The notes below the pieces were generated by a model, which did not search any database, was not told where the DNA came from, and was given only the letters and a program-made list of their open reading frames with translations. The position numbers and the translations under genes are program-made. Below, one piece after another: positions 24,061 through 31,379 of a stretch of DNA of 64,000 nucleotides (within the stretch, counting starts at the first letter, position 1; each line of letters opens with the position of its first letter). Origin of the DNA: AC-32 sp963788215 (GTDB lineage: Bacteria; Actinomycetota; Thermoleophilia; Gaiellales; Gaiellaceae); contig CAWBFX010000005.1 of NCBI GenBank assembly GCA_963788215.1, positions 62,001 to 126,000 of the forward strand. The letters are read 5' to 3'.

Positions 24061-24963
24061 GTGACCCGCAGAGCCGCCGCCCTCTGCGCGGCGTCGCTGA
24101 CGGCATTCACGTTCGCGGCGGCCGCGCATGCCTCGAACCCCCAGATCGCGGGGCTCCAGGTCGCCCTGCGCGCGTACGGCCTCTACAACGGGTCGATCGA
24201 CGCGATCGCCGGCCCCAAGACGGTTCGCGCGACGAAGGCCTTCCAGCGGCGCGCCGGCATCTTCGTGGACGGGCTCCCGGGGCCGAAGACGCGCCGCGCG
24301 CTCGGGCCGCTTGGTGCACCGCTCTTCGGGAGGCGGACGCTGCGCGTCGGCAGGTTCGGCTGGGACGTCTCCGTGCTCCAGTTCCTGCTCGCGCGGCACG
24401 GGCTGCTCGTGCCGGTGGACGGCTACTTCGACCCCGCCACGGCGAAGGCCCTGCGCCGCTACCAGCGCTCCCGCCGGCTCGCTGTCGACGGGATCGCGGG
24501 ACCGCACACGCTGAGCGCCCTCGCGCGCGGCCGCCCGGAGCTGACGATCGGCAAGGCGCAGGTGAGACCGGCGCCCATCGGCGTGCGCGGCTTGCTGCAG
24601 CACTGGGCGGCCGTCTACCGCGTCGACCCAGGCCTCGTGCGCGCGGTCGCGTGGATGGAGTCCGGCAACCAGCCGGGGCTCGTCTCTCCGTCCGGCGCGC
24701 GCGGCGTGATGCAGGTGCTCCCGACCACGAAGGCGTACGTGGAGACGGTCCTCCTCCGCAAGCACGTGCCGTGGACGGTCTCGGGCGGGATCCGCGTCGG
24801 GGTCGTCTACCTCCGCGAGGTGCTGCGTGAGTTCCACGGCAACGAGTCGCTCGCGCTCGCCGGGTGGTTCCAGGGCCCGGCGTCGGTGCGGCGCGACGGC
24901 GTGCACGCGGGGACGAAGGTGTTCGTCGCGGACGTGCTCGCGCTACGGCGCCGGGGCGTGTAG
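24061..24963 (+). CDS. Secreted lytic transglycosylase with two peptidoglycan-binding domains
   Basis: 300 residues with a signal peptide (MTRRAAALCAASLTAFTFAA). Two PG_binding_1 repeats follow: ALRAYGLYNGSIDAIAGPKT and FLLARHGLLVPVDGYFDPAT, each ending in a KAFQRR/RRYQRSR-type helix. The C-terminal domain (about 185-300) is SLT-like, with catalytic Glu in AVAWMESGNQPGLVSPSGA and GVMQVLPTT. It would cut the glycan strands of the cell wall outside the membrane. GTG start. Its 3' end overlaps the convergent copCD gene by 21 bp. Confidence 0.88.
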   Translation: MTRRAAALCAASLTAFTFAAAAHASNPQIAGLQVALRAYGLYNGSIDAIAGPKTVRATKAFQRRAGIFVDGLPGPKTRRALGPLGAPLFGRRTLRVGRFGWDVSVLQFLLARHGLLVPVDGYFDPATAKALRRYQRSRRLAVDGIAGPHTLSALARGRPELTIGKAQVRPAPIGVRGLLQHWAAVYRVDPGLVRAVAWMESGNQPGLVSPSGARGVMQVLPTTKAYVETVLLRKHVPWTVSGGIRVGVVYLREVLREFHGNESLALAGWFQGPASVRRDGVHAGTKVFVADVLALRRRGV

Positions 24964-26256
24964 GGCGACGGGCGGCGCGGTCGGCGGCCGCGGCGGCGGC
25001 TTGGACTCGACCAGAACCGCGGCTACGAGCAGGATCGCCATCCCGACCGCGCTCTCGCCGATGAGGCTCCGCGGCAGTCCGGCGAATAGCGGCGCGCCTC
25101 GCTCGAGCGCAGGCCGGACGACGAAGTGGTGCGCGGCGCCCCAGAGGAGGGCGAGCGAGACGAGCCCGAGCTTCACGAGCAGCACCTGGCCGTAGCCCGC
25201 CATCCAGAGGTCCGAGACCCGCGGCAGCCGCAGGACGCTCAGGTAGATCCCCGCGGAGAGCAAGACGGCGATCAGCACCGTCGCGAGCCTCGAGAAGCGC
25301 AGGAAGGCGTCGCGGCGCAGCTCCGGCGCGAGCGGCCAGACCACGAACGCGAGCTGGACGAGCCCGCCGACCCAGAGCGCCGCCGCCGAGAGGTGCGCCC
25401 AGTCCGCGAGCTCCGAGAGCCAGGAATGACCAGCGTCGCTCGCCGAATGGCCGGAGAGCGAGAGCCCGGAGGCGAACACCACCGAGGCGACGAAGGCGGG
25501 CCAGAGCAGCACCGGCCGGTCCGTCAGCCACGCAAGGAACATGAGCGCGCTTACGAGCACGAACCCGAGCGTCATCGCGACGAAGGCGACCCCGAAGCGC
25601 ATCTTGGCGAGCGGCGAGAGGTCGCCGTAGAGGAAGTTCCCGAACGGGAGCTGGAGCGCGTCCTCCGCCCGGAGCAGGAAGGCGAGAACTCCGACCTCGA
25701 TCGCCCCGACCGCGCCGAGCCCTGCGAGCCGGTAGAAGCGCCGCTCCGCAGGCGGCGGCAGCGGCCCACGCGCGATCAGCAGGCGGAAGCCGAGGCCCCC
25801 CGCGACGAGCGCGAGCGCGAGGAAGTAGAGCCACCGGACCACGTGCTCGGCAGTTCCGGGCCCGGCGGCACCGAAGGCCGCGGTTGCCGGCGGCGCGCGG
25901 TGCCTGACCCCGAACGTGAAGACGCCCGAGACCGTGTGGCTGTCGGCCGAGGTCACCCTCCAGCGAACGGTGTAGCCGCCGCGCGAGAGCTTCTGCACGG
26001 GCACGGTCACGATCCGCGGGTCGGCACTCGGCTTTGTCTGACCCGAGACGACGCGGCCCTTGCTCGTGTAGACGGTGATCGCGTTCGGCAGCGCCTCGAC
26101 CGACTGGTCGAAGCGGAGCAGAACCCGGCCGGGCGAGGTCTCGATCCGCTGCGCGAAAGCCGGCTTCGTCTGCACGAGCGTCGCGTGCGCCCAGGCCGAG
26201 GCGGGCAGCACCAGCGCGAAAGCCGCCAAGTAACACAGTGTTACTAGGCGCTTCAC
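24943..26256 (-). CDS. copCD: Copper resistance protein, CopC-CopD fusion
   Basis: 437 residues. Signal peptide ends ...ASAWA and the mature protein begins HATLVQTKPA, giving the N-terminal His that is the Cu(II) ligand of CopC. The CopC beta-barrel runs to about residue 120 (ADSHTVSGVFTFGV). Eight or so membrane helices of CopD follow, with conserved WAHLSAAALWVGGL and LVKLGLVSLALLWGAAHH. The fusion is thought to bind copper outside and import it or protect from it. The sequence for residues 4-11 (LVTLCYLA) is made by the 21-bp palindromic repeat. It overlaps the upstream gene as ATGA. Confidence 0.9.
   Translation of the reverse strand: MKRLVTLCYLAAFALVLPASAWAHATLVQTKPAFAQRIETSPGRVLLRFDQSVEALPNAITVYTSKGRVVSGQTKPSADPRIVTVPVQKLSRGGYTVRWRVTSADSHTVSGVFTFGVRHRAPPATAAFGAAGPGTAEHVVRWLYFLALALVAGGLGFRLLIARGPLPPPAERRFYRLAGLGAVGAIEVGVLAFLLRAEDALQLPFGNFLYGDLSPLAKMRFGVAFVAMTLGFVLVSALMFLAWLTDRPVLLWPAFVASVVFASGLSLSGHSASDAGHSWLSELADWAHLSAAALWVGGLVQLAFVVWPLAPELRRDAFLRFSRLATVLIAVLLSAGIYLSVLRLPRVSDLWMAGYGQVLLVKLGLVSLALLWGAAHHFVVRPALERGAPLFAGLPRSLIGESAVGMAILLVAAVLVESKPPPRPPTAPPVALHAPAP
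26224..26244 (+). repeat. 21-bp palindromic repeat, copy 2
   Basis: CGCCAA followed by GTAACACAGTGTTAC; identical to copies 1 and 3 except for the central base of the palindrome. It lies inside the signal-peptide codons of copCD, about 10-30 nt downstream of the ATG. Confidence 0.85.
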
Positions 26257-26837
26257 CGATGCTGCGCTCCCGCTTCAGGGGAGAGGTGGCCGAAGACCGG
26301 CGCCGTGTCGCGGTCGCTGTAGAGCATCACCGAGAGCACGACGAAGGTCAGCGCGAAGCCGGTCCGCCAGACCGCCGAACGCGGCCGGAAGACCACGAGG
26401 AGCGGGAAGATCGCGCCGACGACGAGCGTCCAGCCGATCAGGTGGTGCAGAAACGCCGCGCGGGCGAAGAACCAGCTGTTCTGCTCGTGGATCAGGAACG
26501 CCGAACCCGAGACGAAGAACATCAGCGGCATCGTCAGGCGCCAGTAGGGGCTGTGCAGCTTCCCGCGCACGAGGCCGAGCTCGGCCGCGCCCGCGAGCAT
26601 CAGCACCTGCGCCCACGAGCCGTGCGCGAGCATGTGGATGGTCGAGTTCGTGAAGAAGACCATCACCGGCCACATCAGGACGCCCATCGCGAACGCGAGG
26701 CCCGGCCAGAGGTAGGCCCGCCAGGCGCGCCGGCGCCAGACCTCGTCGCCGACGATCACCTGCGCGAGCAGGCAGAGGCCGACGAGCAGGACGCCGGTCG
26801 CGAACATCCAGTGGACGAACTCGGCGGGCGGCTGCAT
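26253..26837 (-). CDS. Polytopic membrane protein in copper locus
   Basis: 194 residues with about five membrane helices. Histidines fall at or near helix ends (FVHWMFATG, IHMLAHGSW, FLIHEQNSWF, AFLHHLIGW), which would suit binding of copper or haem, but no known family signature is clear. It overlaps both neighbours by 1-4 bases (ATGA with copCD; shared base with the small gene upstream), so the three are co-translated and act in the same process, presumably copper handling or cytochrome oxidase copper loading. Function inferred from context only. Confidence 0.68.
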   Translation of the reverse strand: MQPPAEFVHWMFATGVLLVGLCLLAQVIVGDEVWRRRAWRAYLWPGLAFAMGVLMWPVMVFFTNSTIHMLAHGSWAQVLMLAGAAELGLVRGKLHSPYWRLTMPLMFFVSGSAFLIHEQNSWFFARAAFLHHLIGWTLVVGAIFPLLVVFRPRSAVWRTGFALTFVVLSVMLYSDRDTAPVFGHLSPEAGAQHR

Positions 26838-27112
26838 CAATGCTCGTCCTCGAAGGCTTCGAGGTCCTCGATGACGCCCGGCGCGACGAGGAACGCGAAG
26901 ACGATCCCGGCGAGGATCACGAGCAGCGGCGGCTCGATCGCGAGCCACCAGAAGCCCTGCCCTCGCGGGTGCAGCAGCGTCACCCGGTAGGGCTGCAGGA
27001 ACGCCCAGAGGACCCCGCCGAGCATCGTCGCGGGCCCCAGGGCATAGACGGCGTGGGCGCGCGCCGATCTGCGCCGGACGGCCGCCCTCTCGGTTGCAAG
27101 TTGCGTGCTCAA
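26837..27112 (-). CDS. Small membrane protein, first gene of copper operon
   Basis: 91 residues with two membrane helices (ALGPATMLGGVLWAFL and IEPPLLVILAGIVFAFLV) and an acidic C-terminal tail (EDLEAFEDEH). TTG 27112 is chosen because GGAGGTGG lies 5 nt before it; the ATG 27127 upstream has no ribosome site and would put that sequence inside the gene. No family recognised. It shares a base with the next gene of the operon. Confidence 0.6.
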   Translation of the reverse strand: MSTQLATERAAVRRRSARAHAVYALGPATMLGGVLWAFLQPYRVTLLHPRGQGFWWLAIEPPLLVILAGIVFAFLVAPGVIEDLEAFEDEH

Positions 27113-27172
27113 TTCCACCTCCCGCATGTGGGTGCCGATGAACGGCCCGCGGGCGCTGGGCGTGACCGCGGG

Positions 27173-27838
27173 CTAGGCGGGCAGCGGAGGCGGCCGGCTC
27201 TCGAAGGCGAGGCCGAAGAGCTTGCGAGGCGGAAGGTCGAGACGCGGCTGGGGCTGGACGAGCGTCGGCTCGGCAGCGGCTGCGGACAGGCGCTCGGCCC
27301 GCGCGCAGGTGTCTCTTGCGTAGCGCTCGTATTCGTTGAGCCAGCGCGACACCGCGCTCCAGGCGAGCGCGACGAGCACCGACAGCACGGCGAAGACGGG
27401 CAGCGCCGAGGTGTGCAGCCAGGGCCAGAGGAGCCCCCAGCGGCCTGCGGCGGCCTGCTCGGTCTCGAAGTGGACGAGGGCGAAGGTCGAGGTGACCGTG
27501 AAGGCCATCAGCCAGAGACGCGGCGAGAGCTCGAGCTTGACCCGCGGCGCGGGGCCGGAGCTCTTGCCGAGAGCGGTGAGCACGCGGTGTCCCGCCCGCG
27601 CGGCCGCTCGTGCCCGCACGAAGCGCCAGACGAGTCGCGCGGCGAGGAGCGCGACCCCGAGCTTCACCGCCCCGAGCAGGAACGGGTAGTAGTCGGCCCC
27701 GGAGTAGCTCGGCGAGCTGACATGCCGCCCGAAGTCGATCCGGTGCGCCAGGCTGCGGCCGGCGAGCTCCGCGGCGAGCGCGAGGAGCCCGAACGCGAGA
27801 GCCGAGAAGATCCGGTTGTGCCGACGCGCGCGGTCCAC
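27173..27838 (-). CDS. Membrane protein of unknown function
   Basis: About 221 residues from GTG 27838 (an in-frame extension to 27940 has no family features and would read through the palindrome region). About four membrane helices (FSALAFGLLALAAELAG, PFLLGAVKLGVALLAARLVW, LWLMAFTVTSTFALVHF, LHTSALPVFAVLSVLVALAW) and a Pro-rich C-terminal tail. CACACT lies 6 nt before the GTG, in line with leaderless starts. It is upstream of the copper operon with a gap of 60 bp. No family recognised. Confidence 0.62.
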   Translation of the reverse strand: MDRARRHNRIFSALAFGLLALAAELAGRSLAHRIDFGRHVSSPSYSGADYYPFLLGAVKLGVALLAARLVWRFVRARAAARAGHRVLTALGKSSGPAPRVKLELSPRLWLMAFTVTSTFALVHFETEQAAAGRWGLLWPWLHTSALPVFAVLSVLVALAWSAVSRWLNEYERYARDTCARAERLSAAAAEPTLVQPQPRLDLPPRKLFGLAFESRPPPLPA

Positions 27839-27925
27839 GGCATCAGTGTGCCCGACCGAAGGGGTCCCGTTCAAACGGTTGTGGACAAACCGACACACAT
27901 TCGCCACAACTTCCCATTGACGCAC

Positions 27926-27944
27926 ACCGGTGTCAGACACCGGT
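27926..27944. repeat. 19-bp perfect palindrome (REP-like)
   Basis: ACCGGTGTCAGACACCGGT, a perfect inverted repeat around one base, followed by TTTGCG. It stands between the stop of the ferritin-like gene and the membrane protein gene. It might also act as a terminator for the minus-strand ferritin-like gene, though its T-run lies on the plus-strand 3' side. Confidence 0.65.
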
Positions 27945-27952
27945 TTTGCGCC

Positions 27953-28453
27953 CTATGCCGGCTCGTTCGGGTCTTCGTCGGCGGCGAGCTCGACCGAGCC
28001 CTCCAGCGTCTCCTGGAAGTGTCGGTGCTGGATCGGCGTCACCCACTCGACGAGCTCCTGAAGGCCTGGAACCTGGGCGCGCTGGTTCATCGTCCCGACG
28101 ACGGACCAGTGACCCACCTCGCCGGCCTCGGCCATCGTCAGGAACTCGAACCCATCCAGCGCGTCGGCGTCGTCACCGAGGTAGGTGGACATCATCTCGG
28201 AGGCCTCGCGCTTGGTCTCGCGCGCCTTCTCGACGATCGCGGTCTTCTTGCCCTCGAGCTCCGACGCGAGCTCCGTCGTGCGCTCCTCGGTCTCTTTCGC
28301 CTCCTGCGCCATCCGGTTCAGGGTCTCGCAGAGATCCTCGTGCTCGCCTTCGTCCGCGACGAGCTTGCTCACCTTCTCGGTCGCGGCCTGGGCCGCCATC
28401 GCCAACCCGAGTACCTCGCCGATCTTGCTCTCCAATGCCGTCAGCTCAGCCAC
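27953..28453 (-). CDS. Ferritin-like helical protein (hypothetical)
   Basis: 166 residues, nearly all helical and acidic, GTG start with GGGAGG before it. The pattern of long helices (ESKIGEVLGLAMAAQAATEK, CETLNRMAQEAKETEERT, FEFLTMAEAGEVGHWSVV, VEWVTPIQHRHFQETLEG) and the ExxH in EAGEVGHW look like a four-helix ferritin/DUF892-type bundle, but only one such motif is clear, so metal binding is uncertain. It lies downstream of yjbQ at a 52-bp distance, at the tail of the hopanoid operon, perhaps read from it. Confidence 0.55.
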   Translation of the reverse strand: MAELTALESKIGEVLGLAMAAQAATEKVSKLVADEGEHEDLCETLNRMAQEAKETEERTTELASELEGKKTAIVEKARETKREASEMMSTYLGDDADALDGFEFLTMAEAGEVGHWSVVGTMNQRAQVPGLQELVEWVTPIQHRHFQETLEGSVELAADEDPNEPA

Positions 28454-28505
28454 GATCGCCTCCCTCGTCGGTTTCCGAGAGGCGGGCTACCCCCACGGTT
28501 CGAAA

Positions 28506-28892
28506 CTAACCCAGAATCGTCAGATCCCAGCGGGGCTCGGTGGGGCGGTCGAAGCCGAACAGCAGAATGCGCTGCCAGCTGCCCAGGCAGAGCTCGCCGG
28601 CGGCGAAGGGGATCTGCTCCGTCCGCGGGCCGAGGAGCATGCACAGGAGCCGTTCCCGCTCGCGCTCGTCCTCGGGAACGAGACGCATCAACAGCTCCTC
28701 GAGGTCGCAGAAGAACCCGCTCTCGCGCTCCTGCACGCGGACGAGGCCGATCTCGTCCAGCGGCGACACGTAGGCGATCCCGTCCCCGCAGCCGGACGCG
28801 CGCAGCTCGCGGCGGACCTCGTTCGTGATGTCGAGCACCGTCAGCGACGGCAGCGCCGAAGCGATCGAGTACGGAATCTCGACGGAGGTCAT
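28506..28892 (-). CDS. yjbQ: YjbQ family (UPF0047) protein
   Basis: 128 residues. Family landmarks: VRRELRASGCGDGIAYVSPL, FFCDLEELLMRLVP and LGSWQRILLFGFDRP. Members complement thiamine-phosphate synthase in E. coli and are of unknown main function. Overlaps ispH as ATGA (4 bp), so it is co-translated with the hopanoid/isoprenoid genes; whether it serves that pathway is unknown. Confidence 0.85.
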   Translation of the reverse strand: MTSVEIPYSIASALPSLTVLDITNEVRRELRASGCGDGIAYVSPLDEIGLVRVQERESGFFCDLEELLMRLVPEDERERERLLCMLLGPRTEQIPFAAGELCLGSWQRILLFGFDRPTEPRWDLTILG

Positions 28893-29821
28893 GCCTTCGC
28901 GGCCACCTCCCGCGGCAGCCGGAAGTGGACGTCCTCGCGGGCGACCTCGAGCTCCACGAGCTCCTCGTAGCCGAACGAGGCCAGGCTGCGCAGGACGAGC
29001 GCGACGAGCTCCTCCGGGGTCGACGCGCCGGCCGTCAGCCCGACCGCCTCGTGACCCTGGAGCACGTCCGGATCCAGGCCGCTCTCGCCGTCGATCAGGA
29101 GTGCCTCCGCCCCGGCGCGCTGGGCGACCTCGACCAGCCTGCGGGCGTTCGAGCTCGTCTCCGAGCCGATCACGAGGATCAGCGTCGCGCCCTCGGCTGC
29201 CATGGCCTTGACCGCGTCCTGCCGGTTCTGCGTCGCGTAGCAGATGTCGTCGGCGGCCGGACGGCGGAGATCGCCGAAGCGCTCGCCGAGAGCGTCGACG
29301 GTCTCGGCCACGTCGTCGAGAGACAGCGTCGTCTGCGTGATCACTGCGACGGGCTTGCCGTTGGTCTCGAGCTCCCGCGCGTCCTCCGGCGACTCGATCA
29401 CGACCGTCTGCTCGGGGCGCTCGCCGCGCGTCCCGATCACCTCGACGTGGTCGGCGTGGCCGACCAAGGCGACGAGGTGGCCGCTGTCGGCGTAACGGCG
29501 GGCCTCGGCGTGCACCTTCGAGACCAGCGGGCAGACGGCGTCGACCACGACGAGCCCGCGCTGCTCGCAGTTCTCCTTCACCGAGGGTGCGACGCCGTGC
29601 GCCGAGAGCACGCAGATCGCGCCGGCCGGGATCTCGTCCTCGTGGTCGACGAAGACCGCACCCAACCGCTCGAGCCGCTTGACCACGTGGTCGTTGTGCA
29701 CGATCTGATGGCGTACGTAAACCGGCGGGCCATGCTGTTCGAGCAGGCGCTCGACGATCTCGATTGCGCGGTCGACCCCGGCGCAGAACGATCGCGGAGC
29801 GGCGAGGAGGACCCGCTTCAC
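28889..29821 (-). CDS. ispH: 4-hydroxy-3-methylbut-2-enyl diphosphate reductase
   Basis: 310 residues from GTG 29821, which overlaps the hpnG stop as GTGA and puts the start at the usual place (VKRVLLAAPRSFCAGVDRA). The three cysteines that hold the iron-sulfur cluster are in SFCAGVD, VDAVCPLVSK and DICYATQNRQ; the catalytic Glu-bearing HGV and TQTT segments are also present. It makes isopentenyl and dimethylallyl diphosphate in the last MEP-pathway step. Its position inside the hopanoid operon ties precursor supply to hopanoid making. Confidence 0.96.
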   Translation of the reverse strand: MKRVLLAAPRSFCAGVDRAIEIVERLLEQHGPPVYVRHQIVHNDHVVKRLERLGAVFVDHEDEIPAGAICVLSAHGVAPSVKENCEQRGLVVVDAVCPLVSKVHAEARRYADSGHLVALVGHADHVEVIGTRGERPEQTVVIESPEDARELETNGKPVAVITQTTLSLDDVAETVDALGERFGDLRRPAADDICYATQNRQDAVKAMAAEGATLILVIGSETSSNARRLVEVAQRAGAEALLIDGESGLDPDVLQGHEAVGLTAGASTPEELVALVLRSLASFGYEELVELEVAREDVHFRLPREVAAKA

Positions 29822-30393
29822 GCAGACCATCCCTTCGCCGCGGCCCCGAGCTTGCCGACGGCCCGGGCCGCGTTCACCGCCGCCCGCGGCGAGCGCACGA
29901 CTCCGCGCGCGACGCCGAGCCAGTCGTTGCGGCCGTCGGGCCTGACTGCGCCGGCCAGAGGGCCGAGCGGACGCTCAGGTGTGTCGCTCACGACGCGCAG
30001 CACCCCTTGCAGCCGGCCGGTGCCGGCAAGCGGGCCGCTCTCGAGGTCGGCGGCATCCGCGCCGCTCGTCGCGCGCGCCAGGCGCCGCTCCTCGGCGGAG
30101 TCGACTATCCGTTCGGCCGCGAGGATGGTCGCGGGCCTTCCGCCCGGGACGTGAAGTCCCTCGCCTTCCCAGAGCACCGCCCCGTCCGCGGAGACCACGC
30201 GGGTTGCGTCGAGCACGGTCCCGACCGGCAGGTCGTCGCGCAGCGAGCCGGCCAGCCCGAACGACACCAGAGGCCCTTCGGGCACGCCGTTCGCGGCGCC
30301 GAGCCCGACGAGCGCCGAGCGCCGGCCGGCGCGGCGCGCCGCGCGCAGCTCGGCCGTGGTGGCGCAGGCGAGGGTCAACCGGTCAGCGTCCAT
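29818..30393 (-). CDS. hpnG: Hopanoid-associated nucleoside phosphorylase HpnG
   Basis: 191 residues with the purine/uridine phosphorylase-type pattern LACATTAELRAARR, PLVSFGLAGSLRDDLPVGT and SGADAADLESGPLAG (shortened). HpnG removes adenine from adenosylhopane to give (phospho)ribosylhopane. The assignment leans on position: 19 bp overlap with hpnH, the enzyme that makes its substrate. The protein is somewhat shorter than usual (about 200-250). The end overlaps ispH. Confidence 0.85.
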   Translation of the reverse strand: MDADRLTLACATTAELRAARRAGRRSALVGLGAANGVPEGPLVSFGLAGSLRDDLPVGTVLDATRVVSADGAVLWEGEGLHVPGGRPATILAAERIVDSAEERRLARATSGADAADLESGPLAGTGRLQGVLRVVSDTPERPLGPLAGAVRPDGRNDWLGVARGVVRSPRAAVNAARAVGKLGAAAKGWSA

Positions 30394-31379
30394 GCGGTGC
30401 TGCGAACGGTGTCGCGCAGGCTCTTCGTCGCCTCGAACGCGGCGGACGGCTCGAAGCCGGAGTGGATCGCGCAGTGCTCGCAGCGATCGTCGTTGCCGGG
30501 CCCGTAGTCGTCCCACTCGATTCCGTCCAGCAGCGCCTCGTAGGTCGGGAAGATCCCGTCGGTCAGGAGGTAACACGGTCCCTTCCAGCCGTAGGGATTC
30601 CGCGTGATCGACCCCCACGGCGCGCACGGCAGCTTGCGGTCGCCGGCGAGGAAGTCCTGGTAGATCGGGCTGGCGAGCCAGCGGTAGTTGTTCTTGCGCG
30701 CCGCGGCCCGGATCGCGCGGAACTTCTCCTCGTGCTCCTCGCGCGTCATCGTCAGGGCGGGGTCGATCTGCGAGTACTGGTAACCGGGCGCGACGAGCAT
30801 CCCGTCGATCCCGATCTCGTGCGTCAGGTAATGCATCATCGCGATCACGTCCTCGACCTCGGTCTCCTTGAAGATCGTGGTGTTGGTCGTGACCCGGAAG
30901 CCCTTCGAGCGCGCCTTCACGATCGCGCCGACCGCGACGTCCCAGAGACCCGGGTAGTCGCAGATGTAGTCGTGGATCTCGCGCATCCCGTCGAGGTGGA
31001 CGACGAAGGTCAGGCGCTTGTTCGGCTCGAAGACGTCGAGGTACTCCTCGAGCCGCAGCGCGTTCGTGCAGAGCTCGATGTTCTTGTTCAGCTCCATGAA
31101 GCCGGCGACGACGTCCTCGATCCCCTTGAACACGAGCGGCTCGCCGCCGCAGATCGAGACGACCGGCGCCGGGCACTGGACGCCCGCGTCGATGCACTCC
31201 TCGACCGACAGGCGCGCCTTGTTCGACTCGTATTCCCGGATCTTCCCGCAGCCGATGCACGCGATGTTGCAGGCGAGCGTCGGCTCGAGCATCAGGACGA
31301 GCGGGTACCGCTTGCCGCTGCGCTGGTTCTTCGCGACGTAACCGGCGATCTGGACGGTCGAAGCAAGGGGGAATTTCAT
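30375..31379 (-). CDS. hpnH: Adenosyl-hopene transferase HpnH (radical SAM)
   Basis: 334 residues. Radical SAM cluster motif CNIACIGCG (CxxxCxxC, about residues 36-43), CGGEPLVFKGI (SAM-binding GGE), and a C-terminal Cys cluster region (DDRCEHCAIHSGFEPSAA) as in HpnH. It joins the adenosyl radical to diploptene (hopene). Overlaps shc as ATGA on one side and hpnG by 19 bp on the other, a tight operon. Confidence 0.95.
   Translation of the reverse strand: MKFPLASTVQIAGYVAKNQRSGKRYPLVLMLEPTLACNIACIGCGKIREYESNKARLSVEECIDAGVQCPAPVVSICGGEPLVFKGIEDVVAGFMELNKNIELCTNALRLEEYLDVFEPNKRLTFVVHLDGMREIHDYICDYPGLWDVAVGAIVKARSKGFRVTTNTTIFKETEVEDVIAMMHYLTHEIGIDGMLVAPGYQYSQIDPALTMTREEHEEKFRAIRAAARKNNYRWLASPIYQDFLAGDRKLPCAPWGSITRNPYGWKGPCYLLTDGIFPTYEALLDGIEWDDYGPGNDDRCEHCAIHSGFEPSAAFEATKSLRDTVRSTAWTLTG

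Noticed and set aside
30571..30580. Fourth copy of the palindromic repeat (GGTAACACGG)
   Set aside because: Only the left arm GTAACAC matches; the right arm is absent and it is coding sequence of hpnH.
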